64,000 bases of DNA from assembly GCF_041914405.1 (NCBI RefSeq), contig NZ_JAYSDK010000007.1:1-64000 (forward strand), given 5' to 3'. A model generated the notes under the pieces. That model ran no database searches and was not told where the DNA came from. It saw only the letters and a program-made list of their open reading frames with translations. The stretch comes from Zoogloea sp041914405. Lineage in GTDB: Bacteria; Pseudomonadota; Gammaproteobacteria; Burkholderiales; Rhodocyclaceae. Of this stretch, positions 23,659 through 32,073 are shown in pieces. The translations under genes and the position numbers were made by a program. Position 1 is the stretch's first letter, and every line of letters begins with the position of its first letter.

Positions 23659-26600
23659 TGAAAACAAGACGTCCGTTGCAATCGAAGCCGAAGTGACGGG
23701 TATTGATAAGGTGGACTCCCTGGGCAAGTCCATCGAGGGGCTTGGACAGATCACCGATGAGGCAGCTCAGGAAGAACTGCGCCACGCTGAAATCATTGAG
23801 GCCTCCAAGAACCGCCAGAAGATGGCGGCGCAGGAGGTGCTCGAGGCCGAGCGGAAGGCTGCGCTGGAGTCTCAGCAGATCGTCGCTATGGCTGCTGCAA
23901 AGAAGCAGGAAGCCATGAAGGCCCAAATGGCGGAAGAAGACCGCCAGGCGGCCATTGTCGAGGCCTCGGTGAACCGCCAGAAGATGGCTGCGCAAGAGCT
24001 GCTCGCTGCTGAGAAGCTGGCCTACGCTGAAGCAGAAGCCGCCTCTGCTCGAGCAGCTGCTGCAAGGGAACTGGAAGCCAAAGCTGTCGAAGCCTTTGCG
24101 AGCCGCACGAAGAACGCCTTGGACAATGCGTTCTCGACGGTTGGTGTGCGTAGTACCACCGCTATCGAGGCCGACATCCTTGAAGTCAATCAGGCCCTGA
24201 TGAAGCTGGCCGCCAATGCCAAGGTGTCGGGTGCCGACTTCGACCGCGCCTTTGCTGCTGGCCAGGCCCGCATCGCTGTGCTGCGGGCTGAAATGGACAG
24301 CACGGGTGCGGCATCGTCCAAGCTGGCTGCAACTACCAAGACCCTTGCCGGCGAGTTCAATGGGCTGGTGGCCCAGCTCGGTGGCGCCTTCCTCGCCTTC
24401 CAGGCAGGCAGCATGTTTGTCTCGGCCAATGCGCAGGCGGAGAGTCTGACCAGGACCATGACCCTGCTTACCGGCAGCAGTGAGAGGGCTGCCGCGGAGA
24501 TGGCTTACGTGCGGGATGCGGCCAGCCGGCTGGGCATTGAGGTTGGGGATGCATCGAAATCCTATGCCCAGCTGACGGCTGCAACTAAGGGCACCGCAAT
24601 GGAAGGTGCTGGCGCCCGCGAGGTTTTCGAAGCAGTGTCCGGCGCGATGGCGAGCCTGGGCAAGAGCAGCGCGGAGACCAACGATGCCTTGCGTGCGGTG
24701 AACCAGATGGCCAGCAAGGGCACCGTGCAGATGGAGGAACTGAAGGGGCAACTCGGTGAAGCCTTGCCGGGGGCCATGAAGGCTGCAGCCAATGGAGCGG
24801 GCCTGACGGTGGCGGAGCTCACCAAGATGATCGAGAACGGCAGCGTCCTCGCAGAAGATCTGCTGCCAGCACTGAGCAAGGGTTTGCGGGAAATGTACGG
24901 AGTTGGCACCGCCGCCAACGAGACCTTCAGTGCCAACATGGCCCGCCTCAAGAACAGCTTCAATGACATGCTGATCACCGTCGGCAGCACAGGCACCTTC
25001 AAGGCCTTGTCCGAAGGCCTAGCGGTGGCGGCCAAGGGTGTGGCCGAACTGACGGTTGGTTTCGTGGCGGCCGGTCAGAAGATCGGCATCATGGCTGCAG
25101 CCATCGCCAATGGCGACTTGAGCATCAGGGGTTGGAGCGATCGAGCCAAGCAGGCGCTGGGCGAAGTGGATGCCCAGACGCAGCAAACCTTGCAGAAGAT
25201 CGACGAGACCGGGCAGGCGACGGCCAAAGCACTGGCGAAAAGCGGTGAAGCTGCCGCAGCTGCGGGTAAGCAAGCGACAGAGTCGTCCGGCAGTTGGCTG
25301 AAGGTAGCAAATGCCTACACGCAGGTTGAGGAAGCGAGCAAGAAGCAGATCGACAACCTGAAGACCCTGCAGGCAGCCCGCGACTCGGAAGGGACTTCGC
25401 TCAAAGCCTACGCCGACACCTACGGGACTCAGGTTGAAAAGCTGGATGCGGCCACCGCTGCAGCCAAGAGCCATGAGGCAGCCCTGCGCGCCCTGGATGT
25501 ACAGGTTCAGGCAGACCTGGAGATCTCCAAATCAAAGCTGGACTCGCTCGAGGCGGAGCGTCGGCTCGATGGCACCCTGACCGAATCCAAGGAAAAGCTG
25601 CGGGAGACGCTGCAAAAGACCATCGAATCGAAGCAGGCCGAAGCAGACAAGACCACCCAGGCCACCGCAGCTGCGCACTCGGCAACTCTTCAGGCAGAGG
25701 CCGCGACCACCGTCTATGGCGATCACGCCAAGCAGGTGTATGCCCTGCGCGACGCGTGGCATGCTGCCGAAACCGAGTATCAACGCCTGTCGGCCCTCAA
25801 TGCCCAGGGCGTGAGTGTCTCGACCGAGCTGAAGGCCGCTGATGAGGCTCGCGCCAAGGCCTTGCTGTTGTACCGGGATGCACTTGCCGATGCGACGGCT
25901 GCCGCCGAGCGCCATGTCACGGCAGAGCGAACGGCCTCCAACCTGACCGAGGCCTCGCTGCAGAACGACAAGCTGCGTGCCGAGACGATCCTCGAAGTAG
26001 CCCGGCAGCGCGGCAACGAGAAGGACATTGCCGAGGCCCAGATTGCCGTGTGGCGCATTGAGCTGCAGATCAATGAAGCCCAAGCGGAAGCAGCCCGGAA
26101 GGAGGCGGAGGCGATCCTGCTTGTTGCGAAGGCGAGACGGGCCGAACTCGAAGCATCCGATGCACTGACGCCAGCGAAGCGGGCCGAACTCGATGTGATG
26201 GAAGCCAGCGCCAAGGCCAAGCAGTTTGAAGCGGAAAAGTATGACCTCCTCGCCGACCGCATGCGCAAGCTGGCATACGAGACCCGGGGGCTGGAATCCA
26301 GCTTCGGAGACCTGTCGTCCTCTGCCGATCAGGCTGCAGCGTCGGCCGATCGGGCGGCCTCCAGCTATGACGGCCTCGCTTCGTCCATCCGCTCTGCTGG
26401 TCAAGCCAAGGATGGGTTCGTGCGGAATACCAATGGTGAGATCGTCACGACTGGGCCCGATGTACGTGACCTCGCAGTCCGGAATACCCAAACCCCCGAA
26501 CAGGCCCGGTTTTTCGAGGAGGACTACAACTACTTCTACCGGAAAGCCTCACAGGACCCTGCTAACTACTCGTCTATGCAGGGCCTGCAGTATGGGGCCA

Positions 26601-26836
26601 TCGAGCGCCAAGCGACGGAAGCGGCTGCTGCAGAAGCGCAGCGGCGGGCGGCGGCCTCAAATCAAAGCAACGGGGGGAGTCAGGCCAATGGATTCCAGTA
26701 CGGGAATGCCGGCAGGGCTGTGACCGTGAACATCAACACCGGGTCAGGCAGAAGCACGCAACTGCACCTTGCTGACCAGGCCAGTGCCGACGCTCTTGTG
26801 CGGCTCCTTCAGACTCAGCTTGCGGCCAGATCTTGA
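23648..26836 (+). CDS. phage tail tape measure protein, isolated copy
   Basis: 1,062 residues. Residues 1-160 are Ala/Glu-rich coiled coil with a repeated NRQKMAAQE block. About residues 225-430 form a tape-measure N-terminal domain: LTRTMTLLTGSSERAAAEM, GDASKSYAQLTAA, QLGEALPGAMKAAANGAGLTVAELTKMIENGSVLAEDLLPALSKGLREMYG. A hydrophobic segment follows at about 455-485, then long coiled coils to about 900 and a Gly/Asn-rich tail. Tape measure proteins set phage tail length and pass through the membrane with the DNA. No other tail gene accompanies it; it lies in the alpA-primase operon. The fold is confident, the role open. Confidence 0.85.
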   Translation: MSTNENKTSVAIEAEVTGIDKVDSLGKSIEGLGQITDEAAQEELRHAEIIEASKNRQKMAAQEVLEAERKAALESQQIVAMAAAKKQEAMKAQMAEEDRQAAIVEASVNRQKMAAQELLAAEKLAYAEAEAASARAAAARELEAKAVEAFASRTKNALDNAFSTVGVRSTTAIEADILEVNQALMKLAANAKVSGADFDRAFAAGQARIAVLRAEMDSTGAASSKLAATTKTLAGEFNGLVAQLGGAFLAFQAGSMFVSANAQAESLTRTMTLLTGSSERAAAEMAYVRDAASRLGIEVGDASKSYAQLTAATKGTAMEGAGAREVFEAVSGAMASLGKSSAETNDALRAVNQMASKGTVQMEELKGQLGEALPGAMKAAANGAGLTVAELTKMIENGSVLAEDLLPALSKGLREMYGVGTAANETFSANMARLKNSFNDMLITVGSTGTFKALSEGLAVAAKGVAELTVGFVAAGQKIGIMAAAIANGDLSIRGWSDRAKQALGEVDAQTQQTLQKIDETGQATAKALAKSGEAAAAAGKQATESSGSWLKVANAYTQVEEASKKQIDNLKTLQAARDSEGTSLKAYADTYGTQVEKLDAATAAAKSHEAALRALDVQVQADLEISKSKLDSLEAERRLDGTLTESKEKLRETLQKTIESKQAEADKTTQATAAAHSATLQAEAATTVYGDHAKQVYALRDAWHAAETEYQRLSALNAQGVSVSTELKAADEARAKALLLYRDALADATAAAERHVTAERTASNLTEASLQNDKLRAETILEVARQRGNEKDIAEAQIAVWRIELQINEAQAEAARKEAEAILLVAKARRAELEASDALTPAKRAELDVMEASAKAKQFEAEKYDLLADRMRKLAYETRGLESSFGDLSSSADQAAASADRAASSYDGLASSIRSAGQAKDGFVRNTNGEIVTTGPDVRDLAVRNTQTPEQARFFEEDYNYFYRKASQDPANYSSMQGLQYGAIERQATEAAAAEAQRRAAASNQSNGGSQANGFQYGNAGRAVTVNINTGSGRSTQLHLADQASADALVRLLQTQLAARS

Positions 26837-26838
26837 AC

Positions 26839-29800
26839 ATGTTCGAAGTCATTGCGCAGTTCCGTACTGCCGTGGCTGCTCGCGGCCTCCTTTTGCCGGA
26901 CCGCATCGATGCAGACGGCAAGCTGCATCGGTGTGAGCTGTCCGGAGGCCCGAAGGGCAAGAAGGACGGGGCCTATCTGCTGCACCTGGATGGTATCCCG
27001 GCCGGTGGCTTCCAGAACTTCAAGGATGGCCTTGAGTGGGAAAACTGGCGGGCCGACATCGGCCGCCAGCTCACGCCCGAAGAAGAGGCCGCCCACCGCA
27101 CCCGCATGGAAGCCCAGCGGCCCGAACGGGAAGCCGAAGCCAAGGCCAAGCGCGACAAGGCCCGCCGGAAGGCAAACGGGATCTGGAACAGTGCCAAGCC
27201 GGCCCCGGACGATCACCCTTACCTGCTCCGCAAGCGGGTTTCGGCCTTTGGCCTTCGGGTGTCCTCCTGGCCCAAGTGGGACGATCACCTTAAGGATTGG
27301 CGCCGCATCCCGGGCGTATTGCTGGTCCCCATGCGTAGCCCTTCCGGCACCCTGCACAGCCTTCAAGCGATCTACACCGACAAGGTGGACGGACGCGATA
27401 AGGACTTTCTGCCCCACGGCGAGAAGGCCGGCAAGTTCCACCTGATCGGCGAGCTTGCCGAAGGCGTGCCGCTGTGCCTGGCGGAAGGCTACGCGACGGC
27501 CGCCAGCATCCACCAGGCGAGCGGCTGGCCGGTAGTGGTGGCCTTCGACGCGGGGAGCCTCGAAGCTGCGGCCCGCGCCATCCATGAGGCCCACCCGGGC
27601 ACCCACTTCATTGTGTGCGCCGATGACGATGCTTTCGGCGAGTGCTTCGCCTGCAAGGCCCCTGTACGCGTGGCCGATGGCGAGCTTTGCCCGGCCTGCG
27701 GGCAGCCCCACAAGCGCCGCAACGCGGGCCTGATCCGGGCGCGGGAAGCAGCCCGGGCGGTGGGGGGTGTGATCGCCTCGCCCGAGTGGGCCGACCCCGC
27801 CGGGCGATGGCAGGGCTACCAGGACACCCGCAAGGCCCCCACCGACTTCAACGACCTGGCCAACAGCGCCCACGACGGTGAAGGCCTGGCCGCGGTGCGC
27901 CGCATCCTCGAAGCCGGCCGCGCATTGCTGGACGGCACGCATGGCGATGAAACGCCCCCGGATGCACCAGCCCCCACCCCCGAAGCCGAAGCCCCCGCCA
28001 GCGGCCCGGAATCAGCCCCCGCTGCGCCTCCTGCTCCGCCTTCGGATGAACCAGAGAAGCCCGCCAAGCGCACCCGCTCGAAGGCGAAGCCCAAAGGGCC
28101 GGGCATGCCGGCGCCGGCACAGGGCGGCGAGGTGTTCGAGCTGCGCGACGGCAACGAAGGCCGGGGCGTCTATCGCCTCAAGGTTGAGCGCCGCGGCGAA
28201 GGCTGGGAAACCGTTGAACAGTTCGTGTGCGCCCCGCTCGAGATCACACACCAGGTGCGCGACGCCCGCGGCGACAACTGGCAACGCCTGGCCACCTTCC
28301 ACGACCACGACGGCCGGCGCCGCCGAGTTCTGGTGCCCGATGACATGCTCGAAGGCGATGGCGCCGCCCTGGCCAAGCTACTACGGGCACAGGGCCTGTT
28401 CATCGGCAACAACAAAGGCGGACTGCTGAAGATGTACGTGAACGGCTCCCGCCCGCCGGCCCGCGCCCGCGTGACGCCCCGCATTGGCTGGCACGATGAC
28501 GTGACCGCGCCGGGCCGCTGGTCCTTCGTGCTGGGGGGAGATGCCGACCCGCTCGCCCCCGCTGGAGCGGAGCTGTGGCTGCACCAGGCACACGGCAGCG
28601 GACACGCGCAGTTCAAGCCGGCCGGCACGCTCGACGACTGGCGGGCCAACGTGGCCGCCCTGGCGGTGGGCAATAGCCGGCTGGCGTTCGCCCTTTCGGC
28701 GGCCTTCGCCGGGGGGCTGTGTTGGCTTCACCCGAACGTGCCTGGCGGCTTCCATTGGGCCGGAGGTTCAAGCTCTGGAAAATCCACCTTGCTTGAGTCG
28801 GCGGCGAGCTTGTGCGGCCCTGCTGCGTATGTAAAGACATGGCTGCTCACTGCGACGGCAATTGAAGGCGTTGCCGCCGGGCACTGTGACGCGCCCCTCC
28901 TGCTGGATGAACTCAAGCAGGCCGGCAACCCGCGAGCTGTTGGCGAAGCTGCATACATGCTCAGTAGCGGGCAGGGCAAGGGCCGCGGGCAGGCCGCCGG
29001 GGGGCTGCGGGACACTGCGTCCTTCTCGCTCATGTTTCAGTCAACCGGAGAAATCGGCCTGACGCAGTTCCTCGAAGAAAACCAGGAACGTGCCTACGCG
29101 GGGCAGGAGGTGCGCTTCTGCGAGCTGCCCGCCGATGCCGGCGCCGGCTTTGGCTGCTGGGACGTGCTGCACGGCCTGCCCGATGGGGCCAGCGTTTCCG
29201 AGGCCCTGAAACGCAATGCGGCCAAGCACTACGGCACGGCTTACCCCGAGTTCATCCGCCGCGTGATCCAAGAGCGGGAAGCGATGCCGGCTCAGTTCGA
29301 ACAGCTCCGCCGAGCCTTCGAGGAACGCGCCCTAACCGACAAGGCCGGCGGGCAGGCGATCCGGGCGGCGACGCGCTTTGCTGCGGTGGCCTATGCGGGC
29401 GAGAAGGCTACCGAATGGGGCCTGACCGGCTGGCCGCAGGGCGAGGCGATTAAGGCCGCTTTCCGCATGTTCCGGGACTGGCTGCACGCCTTCGGCGGTG
29501 AGGCGAACCGGGAGCCGCGGAAGATGGTGGAGCAGGTACAGGCATGGATTCAAGCCCATGCCGGCGCTCGCCTGGAGGATTGGCGACGGCCTTCCGTGGT
29601 CGATAGTCACGCCCCGCGGACGATGAACCGGGCGGGCTGGAAGCGCCCTACGGCCGAGAGTGCGGCGCTGCACGAGAAGGATCACGTGTTCGAATACCTG
29701 ATCTATCCGACGGTTTTCAAGCAAGAGCTATGCACCGGCTTTGACCCGGCCCAGGTGGTCAAGGAACTGCTCAAGGTCGATCTGCTGGAACGGGGTGACG

Positions 29801-29904
29801 GCAAGAACATTCCCATCAAGGTGCGAGAGCCTGGGGCTGGAGGAACCAGCCGCCTGTATTGCATAAAGCCGGCCATTTTGGGGTGGGGTGCCGAGCATGA
29901 TTGA
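26839..29904 (+). CDS. DUF927/Toprim primase-helicase-like replication protein
   Basis: 1,021 residues from ATG 26839; an in-frame TTG overlaps the tape measure stop. Toprim-like elements are CLAEGYATAASIHQASGWPVVVAFDAGSL at about residue 210 and CADDDAF at about 260. A four-Cys zinc site (CFACK, CPACG) follows at 270-288, then a Pro/Ala linker and the DUF927 ATPase, with Walker A GGSSSGKST at about 645 and acidic LLLDELKQAG at about 688. This architecture is that of satellite and ICE replication initiators that prime and unwind DNA. It probably starts satellite replication. Confidence 0.88.
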   Translation: MFEVIAQFRTAVAARGLLLPDRIDADGKLHRCELSGGPKGKKDGAYLLHLDGIPAGGFQNFKDGLEWENWRADIGRQLTPEEEAAHRTRMEAQRPEREAEAKAKRDKARRKANGIWNSAKPAPDDHPYLLRKRVSAFGLRVSSWPKWDDHLKDWRRIPGVLLVPMRSPSGTLHSLQAIYTDKVDGRDKDFLPHGEKAGKFHLIGELAEGVPLCLAEGYATAASIHQASGWPVVVAFDAGSLEAAARAIHEAHPGTHFIVCADDDAFGECFACKAPVRVADGELCPACGQPHKRRNAGLIRAREAARAVGGVIASPEWADPAGRWQGYQDTRKAPTDFNDLANSAHDGEGLAAVRRILEAGRALLDGTHGDETPPDAPAPTPEAEAPASGPESAPAAPPAPPSDEPEKPAKRTRSKAKPKGPGMPAPAQGGEVFELRDGNEGRGVYRLKVERRGEGWETVEQFVCAPLEITHQVRDARGDNWQRLATFHDHDGRRRRVLVPDDMLEGDGAALAKLLRAQGLFIGNNKGGLLKMYVNGSRPPARARVTPRIGWHDDVTAPGRWSFVLGGDADPLAPAGAELWLHQAHGSGHAQFKPAGTLDDWRANVAALAVGNSRLAFALSAAFAGGLCWLHPNVPGGFHWAGGSSSGKSTLLESAASLCGPAAYVKTWLLTATAIEGVAAGHCDAPLLLDELKQAGNPRAVGEAAYMLSSGQGKGRGQAAGGLRDTASFSLMFQSTGEIGLTQFLEENQERAYAGQEVRFCELPADAGAGFGCWDVLHGLPDGASVSEALKRNAAKHYGTAYPEFIRRVIQEREAMPAQFEQLRRAFEERALTDKAGGQAIRAATRFAAVAYAGEKATEWGLTGWPQGEAIKAAFRMFRDWLHAFGGEANREPRKMVEQVQAWIQAHAGARLEDWRRPSVVDSHAPRTMNRAGWKRPTAESAALHEKDHVFEYLIYPTVFKQELCTGFDPAQVVKELLKVDLLERGDGKNIPIKVREPGAGGTSRLYCIKPAILGWGAEHD

Positions 29905-30364
29905 CTGGTCTGCACTGGTAGCCGATTCAGCCCGAAAGCGGCCCGACGATGAGGCAAAAGCATCCTGTTCCGATCCGATGTGTCGGAACAATCCTCCAAA
30001 CTCAAAAGACGTCGGAACACCCGAAACCCGCGCCGTTGCTGGGTTCTGCGGATCTGTTCCGACTGTGGCGGCCGTTCCGATCAATTTTGAAGGGGCTAGG
30101 GTTCAAGAGTACGAAAATAGAAATCCATCGGCATATATGGAACCGGTTGGGGATGGGGTTGAAGGGCAATCTGCGCCGTATGCAAGAGTCCGCGAACCGG
30201 CGTGTCAAACCTGTGCGCACTTCTACCGCCCAGGACTATCCGACGGCTTCTGTGGTGAGCGCCAGGATCTGCCCTTCGCCTTCACGTCTGGACATCCGCT
30301 TCGACGGTTGCCATCTGATGGAGGATGCGGTTGCCGGGTTTGGCAACTGCATCCGTCCTTCTAG
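29897..30364 (+). CDS. small Cys-rich hypothetical protein
   Basis: 155 residues, overlapping the DUF927 gene by 8 bp. The N-terminal half is low complexity. The C-terminal part, CQTCAHFYRPGLSDGFCGERQDLPFAFTSGHPLRRLPSDGGCGCRVW, has Cys and His spaced like a metal site. Such small proteins often follow replication genes in mobile elements, but I know no function. A second frame (+3) is also open across this region; the overlap and the Cys pattern favour this one. Several TGTTCCGA repeats lie inside it. Confidence 0.55.
   Translation: MIDWSALVADSARKRPDDEAKASCSDPMCRNNPPNSKDVGTPETRAVAGFCGSVPTVAAVPINFEGARVQEYENRNPSAYMEPVGDGVEGQSAPYARVREPACQTCAHFYRPGLSDGFCGERQDLPFAFTSGHPLRRLPSDGGCGCRVWQLHPSF
29966..30080. 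repeat. TGTTCCGA repeat cluster upstream of the small terminase gene
   Basis: TGTTCCGA at 29966 and TCGGAACA at 29983 form an 8-bp inverted repeat with a 9-bp gap. Further copies lie at 30012 (TCGGAACA), 30055 (TGTTCCGA) and 30074 (GTTCCGA). The same motif recurs at 31024-31135 and near attL. Confidence 0.75.
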
Positions 30365-30476
30365 CCATGGGGCTATCGGGTCATTGCAGAGGTCGCGGGT
30401 CCTTCCTGAAGGGTTACCGCAAGGGGAATGCGAACCTCGCCAGTTTCCTATTCACGAGCTTTTCAAAGGGGGGTAT

Positions 30477-31016
30477 ATGCTAGTCAAGATGAATAAGCAG
30501 GTCACGCAGGATGCGTTTGCTGGTCTCGTGGGTGTGTCACAGAAGACGGTGAGCTTGCTCCTGTCTCGCGGTGTCCTCACCCCACGTGCGACCTGCAGCG
30601 TGTGGTTACGCGAATACTGTGAGCATTTGCGGGCTGCTGCTGAAGAACGCGCCGCAGAGGGTGGCGCCAACCTTGTTGCTGAGCGGGCGCGACTCGCCAA
30701 GGAACAGGCGGACCGTCTTGCCATGCAGAACGCGATCAGCAGGCGCGAGCTGGCGCCTAGACCTCTGCTCGAAAGCATCCTCGTCAAATCGGGGCGTCGA
30801 GCTGCCTCGATCTTGAACACGATCCCTGGCCAGGTGCAGAAGCGGCTTCCGATGCTCACCTCTGTCGATGTCGAAGCCATCGCCCGTGAAGTGGCCAAGG
30901 CCAGCCATATTGTGTCGTCAATGACCCTTGCCGACGTGGATGGCGATGCAAACGAAGACGAAGCCGATGATGCGTTTTGCGATGAAAACGCAGACGTTGA
31001 AGGGCCGAAGGACTGA
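30477..31016 (+). CDS. terS: Nu1-like terminase small subunit
   Basis: 179 residues from ATG 30477 after AAAGGGGGG. The N-terminus KQVTQDAFAGLVGVSQKTVSLLLSRGVL is the winged helix-turn-helix of lambda Nu1-type small terminases. The middle (ERARLAKEQADRLAMQNAISRRELAPRPLLESILVKSGRRAASILNTIPGQVQKRLP) and IAREVAKASHIV match the family's helical part. The C-terminus is very acidic. Small terminases choose the DNA to be packaged; satellites use their own to redirect a helper's packaging motor. No large subunit is present. Confidence 0.85.
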   Translation: MLVKMNKQVTQDAFAGLVGVSQKTVSLLLSRGVLTPRATCSVWLREYCEHLRAAAEERAAEGGANLVAERARLAKEQADRLAMQNAISRRELAPRPLLESILVKSGRRAASILNTIPGQVQKRLPMLTSVDVEAIAREVAKASHIVSSMTLADVDGDANEDEADDAFCDENADVEGPKD

Positions 31017-31023
31017 AAACCGG

Positions 31024-31135
31024 ACGGAACAGTCGGAACCGTCGGAACAGCGTCAGCAAACCCAGTAACAGCGCGGGTTCCGACGGATAGTAGTTGTTCC
31101 TACTCTCAGTTCACTAAGTAGGAACAATCGGAACA
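31024..31135. repeat. TGTTCCGA repeat cluster downstream of the small terminase gene
   Basis: Seven exact or near copies: ACGGAACA 31024, TCGGAAC 31033, TCGGAACA 31042, GTTCCGA 31077, TGTTCC 31095, TAGGAACA 31119, TCGGAACA 31128. Neighbours 9 bp apart resemble iterons or the R-sites of a cos/pac region. The stretch is non-coding. Confidence 0.8.
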
Positions 31136-31241
31136 TTTCTACCGTTCAGACCGTCGCCCTGCGCAGGCTGGCGCGGAACTCTCCCCACCCGGCTTTCGCG
31201 GGAAATGCAGGCGTCTGCACCCAACCCGAACGCAGTCGCTG

Positions 31242-31583
31242 TTGCTGCGCTCCCACACGTGGGGGTCGGGGGCTCCGCGTTGTCGAGGGGCACGGTACAA
31301 CATCCAGCAAGGGCAGGGCTTGTTTCTGAGCTTGGCTGTGGCAATCCGTTGGAACAAAGCCGAAGCTGCAGATGCCGGCAGCCGCACTGAGGGTTTGTAT
31401 CGGACAGCTTTGGCTGAGCACTTGGAGAGCCGCGCTTCCTCCGGTGAGTCCTTGGTCTACACACCCGAATTGTGGGCACTCTGGGCACAGGTGTTTGAAG
31501 ACGATGCCAGGATGCTGGTGAAGACTAGCCGGACGGATGTTCCTGAAGAGACGCGGGAGATTATCCGCAACGCTCTCAAGTAA
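31242..31583 (+). CDS. possible small protein, start uncertain
   Basis: 113 residues as an open frame. The second half (AEAADAGSRTEGLYRTALAEHLESRASSGESLVYTPELWALWAQVFEDDARMLVKTSRTDVPEETREIIRNALK) looks like a real helical protein. The first 30 residues do not, so the true start may be an internal GTG or TTG. No known family. It sits between the repeat cluster and the immunity promoter. Confidence 0.35.
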   Translation: MLRSHTWGSGAPRCRGARYNIQQGQGLFLSLAVAIRWNKAEAADAGSRTEGLYRTALAEHLESRASSGESLVYTPELWALWAQVFEDDARMLVKTSRTDVPEETREIIRNALK

Positions 31584-31657
31584 GGGGGAGCCTTCGGCTC
31601 TAGGCGAGTAGCGTGATGTGCGAACGGGTGATTCATTCGTTCCGTTCAAGCTACCGC

Positions 31658-31687
31658 TTGACGCGTCCACGATGCCGGGTTGATACT
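31658..31687 (+). promoter_or_regulatory. sigma-70 promoter of the immunity region
   Basis: TTGACG and GATACT with an 18-bp spacer (or TGATAC with 17). A palindrome TCAAGC-TACC-GCTTGA overlaps the -35 box and could be an operator. The position fits the P4 late-early promoter (PLE) ahead of seqA. Confidence 0.55.
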
Positions 31688-31713
31688 CTCCACCGTCACC
31701 TAAACAGTGGTGA

Positions 31714-31742
31714 CCGGGTTTAGCAGCCTGAATAAAGTAGGC
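31714..31742 (+). promoter_or_regulatory. seqA-like target of the immunity RNA
   Basis: GGGTTTAGCAG and AAAGTAGGC occur here in the sense direction. Their complements GCCTACTTT and CTGCTAACCC lie inside the RNA at 31805-31878. Just upstream GTCACC/GGTGAC makes a hairpin. Confidence 0.6.
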
Positions 31743-31748
31743 GGACTC

Positions 31749-31770
31749 AAGCCGCCATGCGGCTTTTTTT
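31749..31770 (+). terminator. terminator in the immunity leader
   Basis: AAGCCGC-CAT-GCGGCTT followed by TTTTT directly after the seqA-like box. It would end the leader transcript unless read through. Confidence 0.8.
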
Positions 31771-31804
31771 GCGTCCGTAACACCCTTGGTGCGCCCTGAT
31801 CAAT

Positions 31805-31878
31805 GGCGGGCCGGGTGGGGAGCCCTCACGGGCTGCCGGTGCCTACTTTCCGGTCTGCTAACCCCGCTTCGGCCCGCC
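31805..31878 (+). ncRNA. P4 CI-like immunity RNA
   Basis: A 74-base segment closed by GGCGGGCC/GGCCCGCC, with an inner hairpin AGCCC-TCAC-GGGCT. The loop carries GCCTACTTT and CTGCTAACCCC, which can pair with the box at 31714 upstream and with GTTTAGCAG/AAAGTAGG at 31883-31920 downstream. This is the seqA - CI (seqB) - seqC order of phage P4, whose processed CI RNA of about 70 bases terminates early transcription as prophage immunity. Sequence and layout are seen; the function is inferred. Confidence 0.65.
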
Positions 31879-31882
31879 CCCC

Positions 31883-31920
31883 GTTTAGCAGCGGGGTGCG
31901 GATTTAGTCCGCAAAGTAGG
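31883..31920 (+). promoter_or_regulatory. seqC-like target of the immunity RNA
   Basis: GTTTAGCAG (31883-31891) and AAAGTAGG (31913-31920) in the sense direction flank a small GCGGA-TTTAG-TCCGC hairpin. It lies right before the first gene of the next operon, so pairing here would affect that leader. Confidence 0.6.
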
Positions 31921-31929
31921 AGTAGCACC

Positions 31930-32073
31930 ATGGCAACCCTCGTCTTGGCGTGCAGACGTCTGCACGCGCCTGCATCACCCATCCACACCCTGCACCTGTA
32001 CCGTGCCCTGCGTTGTTTCGCCGGCCCGGCCCTGGCTTTCCGCCTGACCTTTGCCAGGCGGGCCGGAGCATGA
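31930..32073 (+). CDS. leader peptide-like small protein, 47 aa
   Basis: ATG 31930 follows TAGGAGTAG. The product MATLVLACRRLHAPASPIHT ends FARRAGA; it is basic and slightly hydrophobic. Its stop overlaps the next start (ATGA), which supports translation. The position just after the immunity region is that of kil or orf88-type genes in P4. Codons 8-12 contain the second copy of the palindrome TGCAGACGTCTGCA. Function unknown. Confidence 0.5.
   Translation: MATLVLACRRLHAPASPIHTLHLYRALRCFAGPALAFRLTFARRAGA
31951..31964. promoter_or_regulatory. palindrome TGCAGACGTCTGCA, copy 2
   Basis: Identical to 22961-22974 and likewise placed inside the first codons of an operon gene. It may be an operator for AlpA or another satellite regulator. 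Confidence 0.55.

Noticed and set aside
31024..31135. CRISPR array
   Set aside because: Repeat units are 7-8 bp in both orientations with irregular 1-40-bp gaps and no cas genes; they are iteron- or operator-like.
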